A stretch of DNA of 54,326 bases from Arachnia propionica (lineage in GTDB: Bacteria > Actinomycetota > Actinomycetes > Propionibacteriales > Propionibacteriaceae): contig PDSD01000017.1 in the NCBI GenBank assembly GCA_002748325.1, forward strand, positions 1-54,326, in the 5' to 3' direction. The notes beneath the pieces were generated by a model that saw only the letters and a list, made by a program, of their open reading frames with translations, searched no databases and was not told the origin of the DNA. How positions within the stretch are numbered: the first letter of the stretch is position 1; every line of letters begins with the position of its first letter. Position numbers and translations under genes: made by a program. Positions 26,777-35,354 of this stretch are shown in pieces.

Positions 26777-28138
26777 TCAATTTAGCGCGAAGGTCGATGC
26801 TGCCGCGAGGATCTCGTCGCGTAGCCGAACCAGTTGCGCCTGGCTTGTTGTCTCCACGTTGAGTCGCAGTAACGGTTCGGTGTTGCTGGCACGCACGTTA
26901 AACCACCAGTCCTGGGCGCGGCTGGTCATCGTCAGGCCGTCAACATAGTCAGCAACCGCGCGGTCGGCGAATTCCGCTGCCAGCCGCTGCTGGCAGGCCG
27001 CAATATCGGCTACCTGCAGGTTGATCTCGCCGGAGCGGAAGAATCCGTCGAATTCGGCGGCGAGGGCGGACAACGTGGCACCGGATCGCCGCACTAGCTC
27101 CATCACATGCAACGCGGCAAGCATTCCGGTGTCGGCTGACCAGAAATCACGGAAATAGTAGTGGGCGGAGTGCTCGCCACCGAAGATCGCCTGCTGCTCG
27201 GCCATCGCTGCCTTGATGTAGGTGTGGCCTACTTTGGCAGACACCAGTTTTCCCCGGTCTCCGACTGCGGCCGCTACCGCCCAGGAGGTGATGGAGTTGA
27301 TGACGATGGTGGCTCCGGGCTCTTGCTCCAGCTCAGCCAGCGCGATCATCGCCGTGATCACGGACGGATCAACCACCTCGCCGCGCTCGTCGATTAGGAA
27401 GCAGCGGTCGGCGTCGCCGTCGAACACCAGCGCCAGGTCGGCGTGATGTTCCCGAACCGCTTGCTGCGCGGCCACCAGGTTCTCGGGGATCAGCGGATTG
27501 GGCGGATGGTTAGGAAACGTGCCGTCTAGCTCCAGGTAAAGCCCGATGATTTCGAGGCCGCGACCGGCCAGGACACTGCGGGCGGTATGGCCAGCCATGC
27601 CATTGCCGGCATCAACGACAATCTTTAGCCCGCCGGGCCCAGCCACCGGCACCAGCTCGTTGAGCTTTGCCGCGTAGGCCGCCAGGGTGTCCAGTTCGCG
27701 GTAGCCGCCAGGAACCGGACTACCGCTGGCGGCGGATGAAGCGATGTCTCGCAACCTGACCATGAAATCTGCGGGTACGGGTTTGGCGTCTCGCAAGCAG
27801 AACTTGATGCCGTTGTCGTGGGATGGGTTGTGGCTGGCGGTGAACTGCACCCCCGGCAGCCCAAGCCAGCCGGAGGCGAACCACAGCTGGTCGGTTGCCG
27901 ACAAGCCGATGTCAATAACACTCGCACCAGCACCACGGGCCCCCGATATGAAGGCCTGGCTCAGCTCGCGACCCAGCCCACGCATGTCGCGGCCCAACAC
28001 AAATTCCTGCCCCGCTAACTGCAGTAGTTCGACGTAGGCGCGACCTAGCTCCCGCGCCCCAGCCAGATCCCAGTCGACCGTAGTGCCGCTGACGCGGCCA
28101 CGAATGTCGTTGGCTTTGAAGATCGACGGGTGCAGCAC
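26777..28138 (-). CDS. manB: Phosphomannomutase/phosphoglucomutase
   Basis: This enzyme interconverts mannose-6-phosphate and mannose-1-phosphate (possibly glucose forms too), supplying ManC, encoded at 33591, for GDP-mannose. It has 453 residues. IFKANDIRGRVSG is the family start, TASHNPSHDNGIKFC carries the phosphoserine, VFDGDADRCFLID binds the metal, and GGEHSAHYYFRDF recognises the sugar. It starts 3 bases after the DUF3499 gene. Confidence 0.95.
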   Translation of the reverse strand: MLHPSIFKANDIRGRVSGTTVDWDLAGARELGRAYVELLQLAGQEFVLGRDMRGLGRELSQAFISGARGAGASVIDIGLSATDQLWFASGWLGLPGVQFTASHNPSHDNGIKFCLRDAKPVPADFMVRLRDIASSAASGSPVPGGYRELDTLAAYAAKLNELVPVAGPGGLKIVVDAGNGMAGHTARSVLAGRGLEIIGLYLELDGTFPNHPPNPLIPENLVAAQQAVREHHADLALVFDGDADRCFLIDERGEVVDPSVITAMIALAELEQEPGATIVINSITSWAVAAAVGDRGKLVSAKVGHTYIKAAMAEQQAIFGGEHSAHYYFRDFWSADTGMLAALHVMELVRRSGATLSALAAEFDGFFRSGEINLQVADIAACQQRLAAEFADRAVADYVDGLTMTSRAQDWWFNVRASNTEPLLRLNVETTSQAQLVRLRDEILAAASTFALN

Positions 28139-28141
28139 GGC

Positions 28142-28492
28142 TCAACCCTGGTTAGCTGCCCCCGGCAGCAGCGTTAGATGCCCCACCCGGCGTCCTTGCG
28201 ACACGACGGGTCGCTCCTCAGGCTCATCAGGTTGCTGCCCGACCTCGCGGATCGCTTCGGCAAGCGCAAGCAGATCGTCGTCGGCACCGGTTGGCAGCTC
28301 GTCGATTGGCAGCTTCAGCAGTTCCCAGCCGACGGGCACGCTGGTGCGCTGCCCGTGATAGTCACACAGGTCAAAGCCGCCTGGCTCGGGAGAACTCGAC
28401 AGCGGCCCCAACACCGCCTGCTGATCGGCGTAAGCATAAGTCAAGGTGACTTTGGCTGGGAGGGCGCACCCCGTCCGGCTACACAATCGCAC
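28142..28492 (-). CDS. DUF3499 family protein
   Basis: This 116-residue actinobacterial protein of unknown function begins RLCSRTGCALPAKVTLTYAYADQQAVLGPL and has a later DLCDYHGQR; the Cys and His residues could bind zinc. It heads the operon running through manB to sahH and is divergent from the metallopeptidase-like gene with 37 bases between, the same arrangement I recall for Rv3258c/Rv3259. Confidence 0.9.
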   Translation of the reverse strand: MRLCSRTGCALPAKVTLTYAYADQQAVLGPLSSSPEPGGFDLCDYHGQRTSVPVGWELLKLPIDELPTGADDDLLALAEAIREVGQQPDEPEERPVVSQGRRVGHLTLLPGAANQG

Positions 28493-28529
28493 GCTGCGAC
28501 GATACCTGAGCGACGGCTAGAATTGCCGC

Positions 28530-28949
28530 ATGCCACGCACACGGGACCGACACGGCCGAGGCATTCGTGGGCCGCTGGCGATTCCGTCTGCGGCACTGCC
28601 AAGCGGGCTACAGCGACCTAGCCGTGCTGAGTTCTTTACCAGTTGCGTCGAGGACGCCGTACAACGCATCGAGGAGAAGCGCCCAGGAGCCTTCGCCAGC
28701 GTCCGTATTGGTATCGAAGAGGTGCCGCTGCTACGTAACAACTGGACGGGCGACCGGGTACCCATGTCGGCGGGACTGGAGGCCAGCCGTAACCGGAAGG
28801 CCACTTTAGTGCTTTACCAGCGGCCGTTGGAACTGCGAGCCCGGACGCGCAGCGAGCTACACCAACTCGTCCACCGAACCATCGTGGAACAGTTAAGCGC
28901 CATCCTGGCCATGCCCCCGGAAGACTTGAGCGACGACTGGGCGGGCTAG
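28530..28949 (+). CDS. Metallopeptidase-like (zincin fold) protein, degenerate active site
   Basis: This 139-residue protein resembles Rv3259-type metallopeptidase-family proteins: a basic N-terminus, SRAEFFTSCVEDAVQRIEEKRPGAFASVRIGIEEVP, then LVLYQRPLELRARTRSELHQLVHRTIVEQLSAIL. Where a working zincin has HExxH, this protein has VEQLS, so zinc proteolysis is unlikely. I recall the same loss in other actinobacterial members. The ATG at 28530 is close to the divergent DUF3499 start. Confidence 0.8.
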   Translation: MPRTRDRHGRGIRGPLAIPSAALPSGLQRPSRAEFFTSCVEDAVQRIEEKRPGAFASVRIGIEEVPLLRNNWTGDRVPMSAGLEASRNRKATLVLYQRPLELRARTRSELHQLVHRTIVEQLSAILAMPPEDLSDDWAG

Positions 28950-28980
28950 CTGCACCACAGGCCCCTAACCAGCCTCCCGA

Positions 28981-30237
28981 TCAGCGAAGGCTGAGATCCA
29001 GCCTGGCTGGCACCGCGCTAGTTTCGGGATCACCGTAGGGCTGCATCGGCGCGACCGCGACGCCTGGGCCCGCAAGAGCTACTGCTCCCACTATCTTCCC
29101 CGTGGTTTCGGCAACCACAAAGGTGGGCTGATCACCAGGCAGCTCAAACTGGCTGGTCTTTCCGGCCGGAATCACAAGCCGAGAGATTTCTTCCTGCCCG
29201 CCGAGCGGAGTGTGACTCAACCGCACACTGACGTCGGCTTCACCAGGGTTGCCCAACAACACCCGGGCTTTGGCTGGAACCACCGCAGCCAAGTCACGGT
29301 AGCTCGTGGCCGGTGCGATGCGGGCCTGATCACTGCCGTCAGCCGCGACTACCAGGTCGGCGATGATGTCGCGGTCTGCGTCAACGATTAGGGTGCTTGC
29401 ATCTTCGTTCAACGCTCCACTCAGTTCGATTGCCAAGCTGGAACGGGCCGGGATGCTGATGTCCGCACCGCCGTTGGGGATGTATCGCGGCGTGCTACCC
29501 AAAGCGGTAATGGTGACTGCTGCCCGCTCGTTGTCGGGATTGGCCAGCAGCACCCGAACGGTCTTGGCACCTGCGTCGACGCCTGGCAAGTACAGCTGTT
29601 GCGAAGGTGAGGCAGCAGACAATCCCGCCAAGGTCTGCCCGGACTTGGTGATTGCATGCAGGCTCACCCGACCGGTTCGTGCCGTGTAGAGCACCGCGAC
29701 CGGGTCTTCACCTGAGACCAGCGCATTCAGCCCAATCCGACGTTGCTGCCCCACGCCGACCAAGATGTCGCGCGCCCCAACCGGGGATACCTCGCCGTCT
29801 TTGGTCAACAAGGTCAGATCCACGGAGGCGGCTACCTTGTCGGAGTTTGTTAGCACCAACTCCGTGGCCGCTGGGCTTGGCAGCACCAGCGCGCCACTGG
29901 CGAGCGCGGGGGTGCACGGCAGCCACTCAGTCAACGAATCTCCTGCTGCCAGCAGTGAGCCACCAACCAGTAACTGGTCGCCGCTTAGCAGCGTTGGTTG
30001 CTCACTGGCGGGCAATACCTGAGCGGTGGCTAGCTGTTTTCCCGAAGCATCGATTGCGCCAACATGTTCACTCGGCCCGACGTGCGGCGTACCAGCCGGG
30101 CACACGGCCTTTGCTAGCCGAACGGGTTGCAGCGGCTCAGTGATCGGCAGATCGGCGGGCTTGATTAGCGTGATGGAGATTGCCGCCAACGCCACGCAAA
30201 CCAGCAAAGCGAAAGTTTCCAACGTGCGTAGCAACAT
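28981..30237 (-). CDS. DUF5719 family exported protein
   Basis: This 418-residue protein has an N-terminal membrane anchor or signal (TLETFALLVCVALAAISITLI) and a long beta-rich outer region with repeated modules such as LVLTNSDKVAASVDLTLL, VLLANPDNERAAVTITALG and VLLGNPGEADVSVRLSHT. The ATG at 30237 overlaps the upstream glycosyltransferase stop by one base (TGATG), so the two are coupled. The function is unknown; the pairing suggests a partner in envelope glycan export or assembly. Confidence 0.85.
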   Translation of the reverse strand: MLLRTLETFALLVCVALAAISITLIKPADLPITEPLQPVRLAKAVCPAGTPHVGPSEHVGAIDASGKQLATAQVLPASEQPTLLSGDQLLVGGSLLAAGDSLTEWLPCTPALASGALVLPSPAATELVLTNSDKVAASVDLTLLTKDGEVSPVGARDILVGVGQQRRIGLNALVSGEDPVAVLYTARTGRVSLHAITKSGQTLAGLSAASPSQQLYLPGVDAGAKTVRVLLANPDNERAAVTITALGSTPRYIPNGGADISIPARSSLAIELSGALNEDASTLIVDADRDIIADLVVAADGSDQARIAPATSYRDLAAVVPAKARVLLGNPGEADVSVRLSHTPLGGQEEISRLVIPAGKTSQFELPGDQPTFVVAETTGKIVGAVALAGPGVAVAPMQPYGDPETSAVPARLDLSLR

Positions 30238-33188
30238 CACATCCCCCTTCTCGCCCGACGCCTGGTACCTGCGGTCGGCAACCGCAGAATCAACAGCAGC
30301 GCCAGCAGGACCCCGTGCCAGAACGGCAGCCAACCGGTGGAGTGCCGCGACACGTCCAACTCACCGCCCAGCTCCGCTGGCAGCACGAGGGTGGCCGCGG
30401 GCTGCCCGGAAGCATGCTCCAGCAGTTTCCCATCGACCCGCACCTGCCAATTCGCGTCGGCTTTCCCGACGACCTGCAACAGCCGCTCGTGATCCGCAGC
30501 GGTCACCTGGCCGTCGACCACAGCGCTCACCTCGTCGCCATCAATGATGTGGTAGCGGGAGACCAGCCCGACGACCGACCATACGACGGCGTCATCCCCA
30601 GCCTCGGCGCCAACAAGGTCAGCGGCATTGCCTAGGGCAGCGATGCGTTCGGGATCAAAGCCTCGGGCATATACATGGCTGATGGCCAGGTCCGAGAGCC
30701 GCTTGCTCAGGTCCTCGGGGGCGTCGCCGCCCACGAACAGCTGCACTAGCTCGGCATAGGCCGACTGATCGCCGCCAAACAGTGGGCGTTCTGCGCTGCC
30801 CCAGACCGGATGCTCAGCCGAGACCAGATTCCAGGTGAGTTCATCGTTGTCGCGGGTGATCAAGAGCGCCTTGGTTGCCCGCTCGGAGGTGATCACGTCA
30901 GTCACATAGCTCGGCAACGCCTGGGCAGCCGGGCCGACCGGACCATGGAAACCAATGAAGCCCCACAGCACCATTGCGCCCAAGCCCAACAGCCCAAATA
31001 GCCCGGAAAGGAGCCGGTTCGCCTCGCCCCGCATGTGCGGCCAGAGGAATGCCGCGATCGCGAGCAGCGCCCAGCCAGACAGCAACGGCCGAGTGACATC
31101 ATCCCCAATCGGCATGCCGAGCCGGGATACCACGAGGCCAGCCAGGACCGTCACGGCAATGACGGCGATCCAGATGATTCGTTTAACCCGGCTTGACTCG
31201 GCGACAATGGCCGCACCGGACAGGATGATCAACCCGGCGAAGAAAGCTAGGGTGCCCCACCACGGCAGCCCCGAAGATCCAAGTCGCTCCACCAGCTGAT
31301 CGACCGAGATGGCTGGCACCTCTGGCCAAGCTATCGGGTCGATCCCGGTCATCAGCCGACCGGGCGAAGCCGCCAATTCAGGCAGCCAAGGCAGCAAGAA
31401 CAGCAACGGGATGCCCAACACCACGCCAACCTCGACGACGCGGCGGGGACGGTTGATGATCACCACCACGGCGATCGCTAGCGCCAATAGCCACAGCACC
31501 GGCCAAATCGCAACCGCAACTAGCAGCCACCAGGCGAGCCCGGCCGGGGAGCGTAACCGTTCAGCCAGATCGTTATCGACGCTGCCGATGCCAGCCAGGC
31601 TGCGCACCATCATCGGTAGACAGATGGCCAACACGAGGCCAGAAATGTCACCACCGGTGACGGTTCCGAACATGATAGTGGCCCCACCCCACACCAGTGA
31701 TAGCCCGGCTGCGGCAACCGAGTCCACCTCAAGGCGTCGCAGCATGGCGCCGGCAGCCGCCACTGCGGCCGCTGGCCCGAGTACCAAGGTGATCAACCCG
31801 AACCAGCCAGGTTGTCCCAGCGTCAGCAGCGAACCCAGCGCTGCAAATCCCAGCCACGGCGGGGCGGAGCCGACAGCTGACGGGAGCGGGGTCAAGTAAC
31901 TGCGCCAAGCATCAGCAAACGTTTGGGGTGCGGGCAATAGGCCGCCGCCAGCAATCGGCCCCCCGACCAGGGTGCGAAGTGCCGCCAGCCCAGCCAGCAC
32001 GGCCAGCGCGACGGCGAACAATTGCGGTGAGAACCAGCGCCGACGCCGCACGCCCCGATCGGCGAAATCGTCGCCGGTTAGTTCATCCAGGCTGGTAGTA
32101 GAGCCCACGTCTTCAGCGCGCCCACCAATGTCGGCCAGCACACTGCCCAAGACTTTGTCGAACCACCAGCGGCGCTTGGGCAGCAGGTCGCGGGCATCAA
32201 CCGGCTCGTCCACTAACCGAGCTTGTAGCGATTCAACTGCCTCGGGGCTTCGGTTATGACGGCGCAGCGCTGCCAACTCGGAGCGGGCCTGGCTTGGCGA
32301 TTTGGCTAGGAAGAACCCGATTGCCCGTAGCCACGACCAGCGCCCCAGCTTGGTTGAGCCACGGGCGGCCATGAGGCGCAACGCTGCCAACCGGTCAACC
32401 AAATGGTAGGGACCAAGTTCCGAGTGGCGTTCACCGAACCTGCCAGCCTGATGGTGAACCACGACCGCCTGCGGGCAGGTCATCGCCGAATACCCAGCGT
32501 CCAGTGCCCGCCAGCAAAACTCTAGCCCCTCCCGGTGCAACTGCGTTTCTGGCGCTAGCCCAGCGAGTTCTTGAAAAACCTCGCCCCGGATCAGCATGCC
32601 AGCAGTAGACCCGCCGAGCACTTGGGTGGCAGGCAATTGGCCCTGGTGAATTTCATCCTCTTCAACGAAGCCGACGCGAACCCCGTTTTCCGAAATGGTC
32701 TGCCCGGCCTCCACCACGATGTCGGGATAGTTGCGCCGAGTCGGCGCCAACAAGGTGGGCAGCAAGATGGCGGTCTCGCTGGCCTCCGATTCGCGCACCA
32801 GCATCCCTAGCGCATCTGGCCAGGGGGCGCAGTCATCGTGTAGCAGCCACACATACTCGGGACGGGAGCTACCAAGGGCCTGGTTCACGCATTCGGCGAA
32901 GCTGTCCGTGGCCTCGGCGGTGACGATTGAGTCGATGATCCCGCTGCCCAGCGCGACTTCGAGCAACTCGCTGCTGTCGTCAGTTGAGCCCGCTTCGACC
33001 GCAATGATCGCCCCGGGTTTTGGGTCCAGTTTTTCTAGGCTGCTCAGGTGTCGAGGCAACCAATCCGAGCCGTTGTGGACCACCACAACGGCTAAAACTC
33101 CTGAGGTATCCGGAAAAACTACCTCGGTTGCTGCGTCGGGATCGTCAAGCCACGACCACAGTTCCTGGCCGGAAGTAGTCGAAGTCAC
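30237..33188 (-). CDS. Large membrane glycosyltransferase (GT2 family)
   Basis: This 983-residue protein has a GT2 catalytic domain in the first 300 residues: VLAVVVVHNGSDWLPRHLSSL, VEAGSTDDSSELL, VWLLHDDCAPWPDAL with the metal-binding DD, and REGLEFCWRALDAGY. A long membrane part of some twelve spans follows, then an outer C-terminal domain. It probably moves a sugar onto a lipid-linked or cell-wall acceptor; the sugar is unknown. Its start overlaps the whiB stop by 4 bases, so WhiB and this enzyme are made together. Confidence 0.88.
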   Translation of the reverse strand: MTSTTSGQELWSWLDDPDAATEVVFPDTSGVLAVVVVHNGSDWLPRHLSSLEKLDPKPGAIIAVEAGSTDDSSELLEVALGSGIIDSIVTAEATDSFAECVNQALGSSRPEYVWLLHDDCAPWPDALGMLVRESEASETAILLPTLLAPTRRNYPDIVVEAGQTISENGVRVGFVEEDEIHQGQLPATQVLGGSTAGMLIRGEVFQELAGLAPETQLHREGLEFCWRALDAGYSAMTCPQAVVVHHQAGRFGERHSELGPYHLVDRLAALRLMAARGSTKLGRWSWLRAIGFFLAKSPSQARSELAALRRHNRSPEAVESLQARLVDEPVDARDLLPKRRWWFDKVLGSVLADIGGRAEDVGSTTSLDELTGDDFADRGVRRRRWFSPQLFAVALAVLAGLAALRTLVGGPIAGGGLLPAPQTFADAWRSYLTPLPSAVGSAPPWLGFAALGSLLTLGQPGWFGLITLVLGPAAAVAAAGAMLRRLEVDSVAAAGLSLVWGGATIMFGTVTGGDISGLVLAICLPMMVRSLAGIGSVDNDLAERLRSPAGLAWWLLVAVAIWPVLWLLALAIAVVVIINRPRRVVEVGVVLGIPLLFLLPWLPELAASPGRLMTGIDPIAWPEVPAISVDQLVERLGSSGLPWWGTLAFFAGLIILSGAAIVAESSRVKRIIWIAVIAVTVLAGLVVSRLGMPIGDDVTRPLLSGWALLAIAAFLWPHMRGEANRLLSGLFGLLGLGAMVLWGFIGFHGPVGPAAQALPSYVTDVITSERATKALLITRDNDELTWNLVSAEHPVWGSAERPLFGGDQSAYAELVQLFVGGDAPEDLSKRLSDLAISHVYARGFDPERIAALGNAADLVGAEAGDDAVVWSVVGLVSRYHIIDGDEVSAVVDGQVTAADHERLLQVVGKADANWQVRVDGKLLEHASGQPAATLVLPAELGGELDVSRHSTGWLPFWHGVLLALLLILRLPTAGTRRRARRGM

Positions 33189-33442
33189 ATCGCCGCACGT
33201 CGTAGTCGGCGGCGTTCCCGCTCAGACAGCCCGCCCCAGATACCGAAGCGCTCGTCATTCGCCAATGCGTACTCGAGACACTCAGTTCGCACCGCACACT
33301 CCTGACATACCCGCTTAGCCTCTCTGGTCGAGCCGCCTTTTTCAGGGAAAAATGCCTCAGGGTCGGTCTGCGCACACAGGGCTTCCTCTTGCCACGCATA
33401 CACACCCTCGGGCTGCGTGATCCAGGCCCATACATCGCTCAT
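33185..33442 (-). CDS. whiB: WhiB-family iron-sulfur transcription regulator (WhiB2/WhmD type)
   Basis: This 85-residue regulator has four cysteines for a [4Fe-4S] cluster (C23, C46, C49, C55), the GIWGG turn (67-71) and the basic tail ERERRRLRR. WhiB2/WhmD proteins control septation and division in relatives. The start ATG has AGGAGG 5 bases upstream, and a good sigma-70-type promoter lies 19 bases before it. It is the first gene of the whiB-glycosyltransferase-DUF5719 operon. Confidence 0.95.
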   Translation of the reverse strand: MSDVWAWITQPEGVYAWQEEALCAQTDPEAFFPEKGGSTREAKRVCQECAVRTECLEYALANDERFGIWGGLSERERRRLRRAAM

Positions 33443-33460
33443 TGTGCCTCCTGGGCAAAT

Positions 33461-33488
33461 TACATACGTGCAATTCGAGTTTAGTCAA
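33461..33488 (-). promoter_or_regulatory. Promoter of the whiB operon
   Basis: On the minus strand TTGACT (33488-33483) is followed after 16 bases by TATGTA (33466-33461), close to the housekeeping consensus, with the AGGAGG ribosome site and whiB ATG just beyond. The rest of the gap to manC (33489-33590) holds nothing I can assign. Confidence 0.65.
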
Positions 33489-33590
33489 CCTTTGTCGGCG
33501 TGTCGAACTGGTAAATACCATGCTATAAGCGCTAGGCAACCCCTGAGAGGAGCATGCTACCCCGCGCAGCTAGCCTCGCTTGGCGTGGGA

Positions 33591-34667
33591 TCAGCAGAGG
33601 TCCGGGCCGACGCGCTCCCGAACCAGATCGACCAGTTGTTTCACTCGCTGCGCATCAGTGATGTCGGCGACCAGCGTCGCTTGGTCGGTGTGCACGATCA
33701 GCGTGTCCACGATGGCCAAGCCAGCCACGACGTGATCGGGCTGCGTGTTGATGATGATGCAGCCGCTGGTATCAAGGTTGACGCTACGGCCGAGAATCCG
33801 GTTGCCGTCGTCGTCAACGCTGAATTGCTCAGCCAGGCTGACATAGCCGCCTACGTCGCGCCAGTCCAGGTCCAGCGGGACCGCGACCACCCAGGCGGTG
33901 GTCGCGCCAGCGCTGACCGGCTCCATGATGGCGAAGTCGACGGAGTTGGGCTCGAGGCTTGCAAATACCGCTGGGACACAGGCGGGGTCGGCCGCCATGC
34001 GAGCCACCTTGGCGGCCTCGGCCGGCAGTAGCGCCGTCAGCTGGGCCAGCAACGTGCGGGCCTGCCAGCAAAACATTCCCGAATTCCACCAGTAGTTCCC
34101 ACTCGCCAAGTACTGCTGCGCCACCTCGGCGTTCGGCTTCTCCTTGAATCGCCGCACGTGATACACCCCGGGAAAGCCAGCCAGCTCTTCGCCACGCTCC
34201 AAATAGCCGTAGCCGGTATGCGCGTAGCTCGGCACCACCCCCATCGTCACTAGCGCGTCGTCGGACTGCTCGGCGACCTCGAAGGCCAGCCGCAGGGCGG
34301 CTTGAAACTTGGCTTTCGGCTCCATGATGTGATCCGCCGCCAGCATGGCCACAACTGCGGCCGGGTCACGTTCGGCCAACACCGCAGCCGACCAGGCGAC
34401 GGCCCCCAGCGAGTCCCGGCCGACCGGCTCACCCAATAGGTTTTCCGGCAACAGCTCGGGTAGTTGTTCGGCCACCGCAGCCGCATAGGACGCCCCGGTG
34501 CACACCAGAATTCGCTCCGGCGGCAGTAACCCGGCCAGCCGGTCGTATGCCAGCTGCAGCAGGCTCTTGCCGTCGAAGAGCTGCAGCAGTTGTTTTGGGG
34601 TTCCTTGCCGGGACAGGGGCCACAGTCTGGTCCCCGATCCGCCTGCCATGATCACCGCGTAACGCAT
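33591..34667 (-). CDS. manC: Mannose-1-phosphate guanylyltransferase
   Basis: This enzyme joins mannose-1-phosphate and GTP to form GDP-mannose, the donor for mannosylated lipids and glycans. It has 358 residues, the nucleotidyltransferase domain alone, without the isomerase domain of some bifunctional forms. IMAGGSGTRLWPLSRQGTPKQLL is the pyrophosphorylase signature; MLAADHIMEP and FKEKPNAEVAQQYL are also typical. It acts after ManB (26777). It is divergent from the TIGR03089 gene by 30 bases. Confidence 0.95.
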   Translation of the reverse strand: MRYAVIMAGGSGTRLWPLSRQGTPKQLLQLFDGKSLLQLAYDRLAGLLPPERILVCTGASYAAAVAEQLPELLPENLLGEPVGRDSLGAVAWSAAVLAERDPAAVVAMLAADHIMEPKAKFQAALRLAFEVAEQSDDALVTMGVVPSYAHTGYGYLERGEELAGFPGVYHVRRFKEKPNAEVAQQYLASGNYWWNSGMFCWQARTLLAQLTALLPAEAAKVARMAADPACVPAVFASLEPNSVDFAIMEPVSAGATTAWVVAVPLDLDWRDVGGYVSLAEQFSVDDDGNRILGRSVNLDTSGCIIINTQPDHVVAGLAIVDTLIVHTDQATLVADITDAQRVKQLVDLVRERVGPDLC

Positions 34668-34697
34668 AACCTCAGCCTAGCCACCTAGACTTGCCTC

Positions 34698-35354
34698 ATG
34701 CTTGTTGCAGCAATGCGCCAACAGCTGCGGCGATCCGCAGGCAAACCGCTGCTCACCCACTACGACGGCGCGAGTCGGGTGGAGCTTTCGTATGCGACTT
34801 TCGCAAATTGGGTGGACAAGACCTGCAACCTACTGGACACGCTGCTGGTGGAGCCCGGCGATCCGGTAGATCTTCGCCTCCTAGACAGTAATCCCGGCCA
34901 CTGGGTCACCTTGGTTTGGCTGTTGGCGTGCTGGCAGTACGGCTGCCCCGTGAAGCAGGAAAATCGGCCAGCCGCCCTGTGGGTAGGCGGCCCAGAGATC
35001 GCGGCAGCCGAAACACCAGGTGTCGCTTGCAGCTTGGATCCGCTGGGCCGCGGCCTAGCGGGTTCCGCGCCGCCCGGCTGCATCGACTACGTAGAAGTGC
35101 TCGCCGAACCCGACGACTATCTCGCTGCACCACAACCGGCGACCGAGACCGCCTGGGGCACCCTCACTCACGCCGACGTGGCCGCCACACTGCCGCGAGA
35201 CAACCGGGCCCTATTCATTGACCCAACTGCTGGCTGGCCCACAACCCAACAACTAATCGTTTCGCCGTTGTTGGGCGGTGGCTCCAGCGTCATTGCCACA
35301 AACTGTTCCGCGACCACACTGGCTCAGCTTCGGCGTGACGAACGAATCAGTTAG
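34698..35354 (+). CDS. TIGR03089 family protein (adenylation-domain remnant)
   Basis: This 218-residue actinobacterial protein resembles only the N-terminal part of acyl-CoA synthetases (LLTHYDGASRVELSYATFANWVDKTCNLLDTLL) and lacks the P-loop and C-terminal catalytic motifs, so it probably does not ligate. The function is unknown. The ATG at 34698 has no ribosome site; TAGACT at 34686-34691 could be a -10 element giving a leaderless message. Its stop overlaps the stop of the convergent DivIVA-like gene. Confidence 0.82.
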   Translation: MLVAAMRQQLRRSAGKPLLTHYDGASRVELSYATFANWVDKTCNLLDTLLVEPGDPVDLRLLDSNPGHWVTLVWLLACWQYGCPVKQENRPAALWVGGPEIAAAETPGVACSLDPLGRGLAGSAPPGCIDYVEVLAEPDDYLAAPQPATETAWGTLTHADVAATLPRDNRALFIDPTAGWPTTQQLIVSPLLGGGSSVIATNCSATTLAQLRRDERIS

